64,000 nt of DNA, taken from assembly GCF_000961885.1 (NCBI RefSeq), contig NZ_JZKH01000003.1:62001-126000 (forward strand), written 5' to 3'. Below the pieces are notes generated by a model that saw only the letters and a program-made list of their open reading frames with translations, ran no database searches and was not told the DNA's origin. Numbering within the stretch: position 1 is the stretch's first letter; each line of letters opens with the position of its first letter. This document shows, piece by piece, positions 61,876-64,000 of the stretch. The position numbers were made by a program, and so were the translations under genes. Origin of the DNA: Streptomyces rubellomurinus (GTDB lineage Bacteria > Actinomycetota > Actinomycetes > Streptomycetales > Streptomycetaceae).

Positions 61876-63402
61876 GTGACACCGCCGGCCGCAGCAAGCG
61901 CCGCCGCCATCCGTACCCGACTCGACGACCCGACCACCGACCCCGCCGCGGACAGCCCCGCGGCCGCCGACGCCCAGGCCCCCGCCCCCAGCGGACTGCC
62001 CGGCAGCGGCGACGACGACCCCGACGAACGCACCGCGGCGGACTCCGCCGCTCAGGGCCGCAGCCACGCGGCCTCGTCTCCCACAGGTGCCCGCTTCACG
62101 AGGCCCGGGGGGATGTTCTCCTCGCTGCGCGTTCGCAACTACCGCTACTACTTCGCCGGCCAGGTGGTGTCCAACACCGGCACCTGGATGCAGCGGATCG
62201 CCCAGGACTGGCTGGTGCTCAGCCTCACCGGCAGCCCGCTCGCGGTCGGCATCACCACCGCCATGCAGTTCCTGCCGATGCTGCTGCTCGGCCTGTTCGG
62301 CGGCGTGCTCGCCGACCGGATGCCCAAGCGCCGCCTGCTGGTGTACACCCAGGGCGCGATGGGCCTGCTCGCCGCGGGCCTCGCCGTGCTGACCATCGGC
62401 GGCCTCGTGACGCCGTACTACGTGTACGCCTTCGCGCTGCTGCTCGGCCTGGTCACCGTGGTCGACAACCCGGCCCGGCAGGCCTTCGTCGCCGAGATGG
62501 TCGGGCCGAAGGACCTCGCCAACGCCGTCAGCCTGAACGCCGCCAACTTCCAGACCGCCCGCCTGGTCGGCCCCGCCGTCGCGGGCCTGCTGATCGCCGC
62601 GGTCGGCAGCGGCTGGGCCTTCGCCGTCAACGCGCTGTCCTTCGCCGCCGTGATCGGCGGGCTGCTCGCCATGCGCGAGAGCGAACTGCGCCCGACCGAG
62701 CCGATCGCCCGGGAGAAGGGGCAGCTGCGGGAGGGGCTCCGGTACGTGAAGGAGCGGCCCGAGCTGGTCTGGCCGATGGTGCTCGCCGGGTTCATCGGCA
62801 CCTTCGGGTTCAACTTCCCGACCCTGCTGTCCGGTTTCGCCTACGACACCTTCAAGGTCGGCGCCGGCCAGTACGGCCTGCTGAACACCGCGATGGCGGT
62901 CGGCTCGCTCGCCGGCGCGCTGCTCGCCGCCCGCCGGGGCGCGCCGCGGCTGCGGCGGCTGGTCGGCGCGGCGCTGGGCTTCGGCACGCTGGAGGTGGTC
63001 GCGGCCTTCGCGCCCGACTACTGGACCTTCGCGCTGCTGCTCATGCTGATCGGGGTGTTCGGGCTGAGCTTCAACACCTCGGTCAACTCCTCGCTCCAGC
63101 TGGCCACCGACCCCGAGATGCGCGGCCGGGTGATGGGCCTGCTGGTGCTGGTCTTCACCGGCGGCACGCCGATCGGCGCCCCGATCGTCGGCTGGGTCAC
63201 CGCCTCGTACGGGCCCCGGCTCGGCCTGCTGGCCTGCGGGCTGGTGTCCGCGGCGGCCGCCGGTGCGGTCGGCCTGGTGCTGGCCCGCAGCGCGGACCTG
63301 CGGGTGCGGTTCGACCTGCACCCCGGGCGCGGCGGCCGGGTGGTGGCCTTCGTGCCGCGGACCGTCCCGGCGCGCAAGTCGGAGCTGGCAGCGGCCTGCT
63401 GA
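61876..63402 (+). CDS. MFS efflux transporter (DHA3 type)
   Basis: 508 residues from a GTG at 61876 with GAGGGGAGA upstream; the frame is open further back without a good start. A disordered 75-residue N-terminus is followed by 12 membrane segments. Signatures: NTGTWMQRIAQDWLVL, GVLADRMPKRRLLV, VVDNPARQAFVAEMVGPKDLANAVSLN and the C-terminal NSSLQLATDPEMRGRVMGL. Drug or metabolite export under MarR control is likely. Confidence 0.88.
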   Translation: MTPPAAASAAAIRTRLDDPTTDPAADSPAAADAQAPAPSGLPGSGDDDPDERTAADSAAQGRSHAASSPTGARFTRPGGMFSSLRVRNYRYYFAGQVVSNTGTWMQRIAQDWLVLSLTGSPLAVGITTAMQFLPMLLLGLFGGVLADRMPKRRLLVYTQGAMGLLAAGLAVLTIGGLVTPYYVYAFALLLGLVTVVDNPARQAFVAEMVGPKDLANAVSLNAANFQTARLVGPAVAGLLIAAVGSGWAFAVNALSFAAVIGGLLAMRESELRPTEPIAREKGQLREGLRYVKERPELVWPMVLAGFIGTFGFNFPTLLSGFAYDTFKVGAGQYGLLNTAMAVGSLAGALLAARRGAPRLRRLVGAALGFGTLEVVAAFAPDYWTFALLLMLIGVFGLSFNTSVNSSLQLATDPEMRGRVMGLLVLVFTGGTPIGAPIVGWVTASYGPRLGLLACGLVSAAAAGAVGLVLARSADLRVRFDLHPGRGGRVVAFVPRTVPARKSELAAAC

Positions 63403-63412
63403 TGATGCGTCA

Positions 63413-63444
63413 GGAAGTCCCGGGGGCCTGCCTCCGGGACTTCC
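63413..63444. terminator. Bidirectional hairpin between MFS and GNAT genes
   Basis: GGAAGTCCCGG (63413-63423) and CCGGGACTTCC (63434-63444) form a perfect 11-bp stem between convergent genes. Confidence 0.82.
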
Positions 63445-63454
63445 CGACTGATCG

Positions 63455-63973
63455 TCAGACCCGGATCTCCAGCACCTGGCCGGGCCACATGCCGGACGGC
63501 TGCTCGACCTCGAAGCTCACGGTCTCGGTGAAGCCGAGCGCCCGGTACTGGCCGACCAGCTTGCGGTCGTTGCCCGCGTAGCAGTCCACCCGCAGCAGGC
63601 CGATGCCGCGCCGGCGGGTCTCCTCGACCGCGTCGGCGACCAGCGCGGCGCCGATGCCGGAGCCCTTGCGGGTGCGGTCGGTGACCAGCAGGCGGAGGTA
63701 GAGCTCGCGCTCGTCCACGGCGGGGATCCACTTGCCGCGGTCCTCGTTGAGCACGCAGCAGCCGACCGTCCGGCCGTCCTCGTCCACGGCGAGGCGGACC
63801 AGGAAGGGCTCGGAGGCGTAGGAGGTGATCTGGTCGACGCGGGCCGGGTTGGCGCTGAAGGGCTGGTCGCCCCACTGGCCGGCGCGGTCGTCGGCCGTCA
63901 GCCAGGAGACGGCGCCGTCGAGCAGGGACAGGATGTCGGGGACGTCCGCGGGCCCCCCGTTGCGGATGTTCAT
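63455..63973 (-). CDS. GNAT-family N-acetyltransferase
   Basis: 172 residues, ATG. Acetyl-CoA-binding motif RTRKGSGIGAALVADAVEETRRRG, then a C-terminal strand (TVSFEVEQPSGMWPGQVLEIRV). The acceptor is unknown. A 7-bp inverted repeat (63979-63998) just upstream of the start may be an operator; the window ends there. Confidence 0.9.
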   Translation of the reverse strand: MNIRNGGPADVPDILSLLDGAVSWLTADDRAGQWGDQPFSANPARVDQITSYASEPFLVRLAVDEDGRTVGCCVLNEDRGKWIPAVDERELYLRLLVTDRTRKGSGIGAALVADAVEETRRRGIGLLRVDCYAGNDRKLVGQYRALGFTETVSFEVEQPSGMWPGQVLEIRV

Positions 63974-64000
63974 GGAAAACCTTTCTACACCGAAAGGTCG

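Overview
The window is GC-rich chromosomal DNA from a filamentous actinomycete of the Streptomyces/Kitasatospora group. Support comes from the codon use, the many GTG/TTG starts, GroEL2 under a CIRCE/HrcA operator, DasR-type (dre) sites beside nagKA, the futalosine menaquinone genes mqnD/mqnB, and actinobacterial marker families (DUF3263, DUF2530, DUF2771, DUF3027). From memory the gene order resembles the SCO4281 to SCO4338 part of the Streptomyces coelicolor core chromosome, with extra genes inserted; I could not check this. I saw no rRNA, tRNA, CRISPR array, insertion sequence or prophage.

Region 1 (1-18263): the end of a GAF-PAS-GGDEF diguanylate cyclase (CdgB-like); a membrane-anchored protein with a carbohydrate-binding-like domain; a nagK-nagA operon with two dre-like sites and a divergent orphan sugar-binding lipoprotein; trehalose and glucosylglycerate genes (otsB, otsA, gpgS); a SAM riboswitch controlling a threonine-synthase-like gene plus a MoaD/ThiS-like sulfur carrier; a cold-shock gene; groEL2 with a three-half-site CIRCE; an HD hydrolase; a padR/membrane-protein pair; and cutC.

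Region 2 (18264-26815): a HelD-type RNA-polymerase-associated ATPase, a bacterial XPB helicase, and a large helicase-associated/WYL-type protein, separated by small genes.

Region 3 (26816-41417), the most variable part: a TetR-controlled hydrolase/ATP-grasp operon with a long palindrome; a secreted protein made of three YLNLHQC repeats; a PRC-barrel/DUF2382 stress protein; LysR, AraC and ECF42 regulators; a drug-efflux MFS protein; a small gene coupled to a cysteine-rich gene; an iron-siderophore-type binding lipoprotein; and a HAD phosphatase.

Region 4 (41418-64000): a second, C-terminally extended cold-shock protein; mqnD, mqnB, DUF2771 and an MFS gene on one strand; DUF3027 and a 1,112-residue sacsin/Hsp90-like ATPase; a CtpE-like P-type ATPase; an AzgA-type purine permease; a VapBC-like toxin-antitoxin pair; a SLATT/DUF4231 membrane protein; an orphan HypX; an MHYT sensor; VOC proteins; a MarR/MFS pair; and a GNAT acetyltransferase.

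The strongest candidate for an unusual system is the SAM-riboswitch unit at 10430-12188. A threonine synthase homologue and a sulfur carrier are both placed under methionine-type control, which argues for protein-bound-sulfide synthesis of homocysteine rather than threonine synthesis. Other leads are the triple-repeat secreted protein, the cysteine-rich pair at 36814-37499, the sacsin-like ATPase, and HypX with no hydrogenase nearby.
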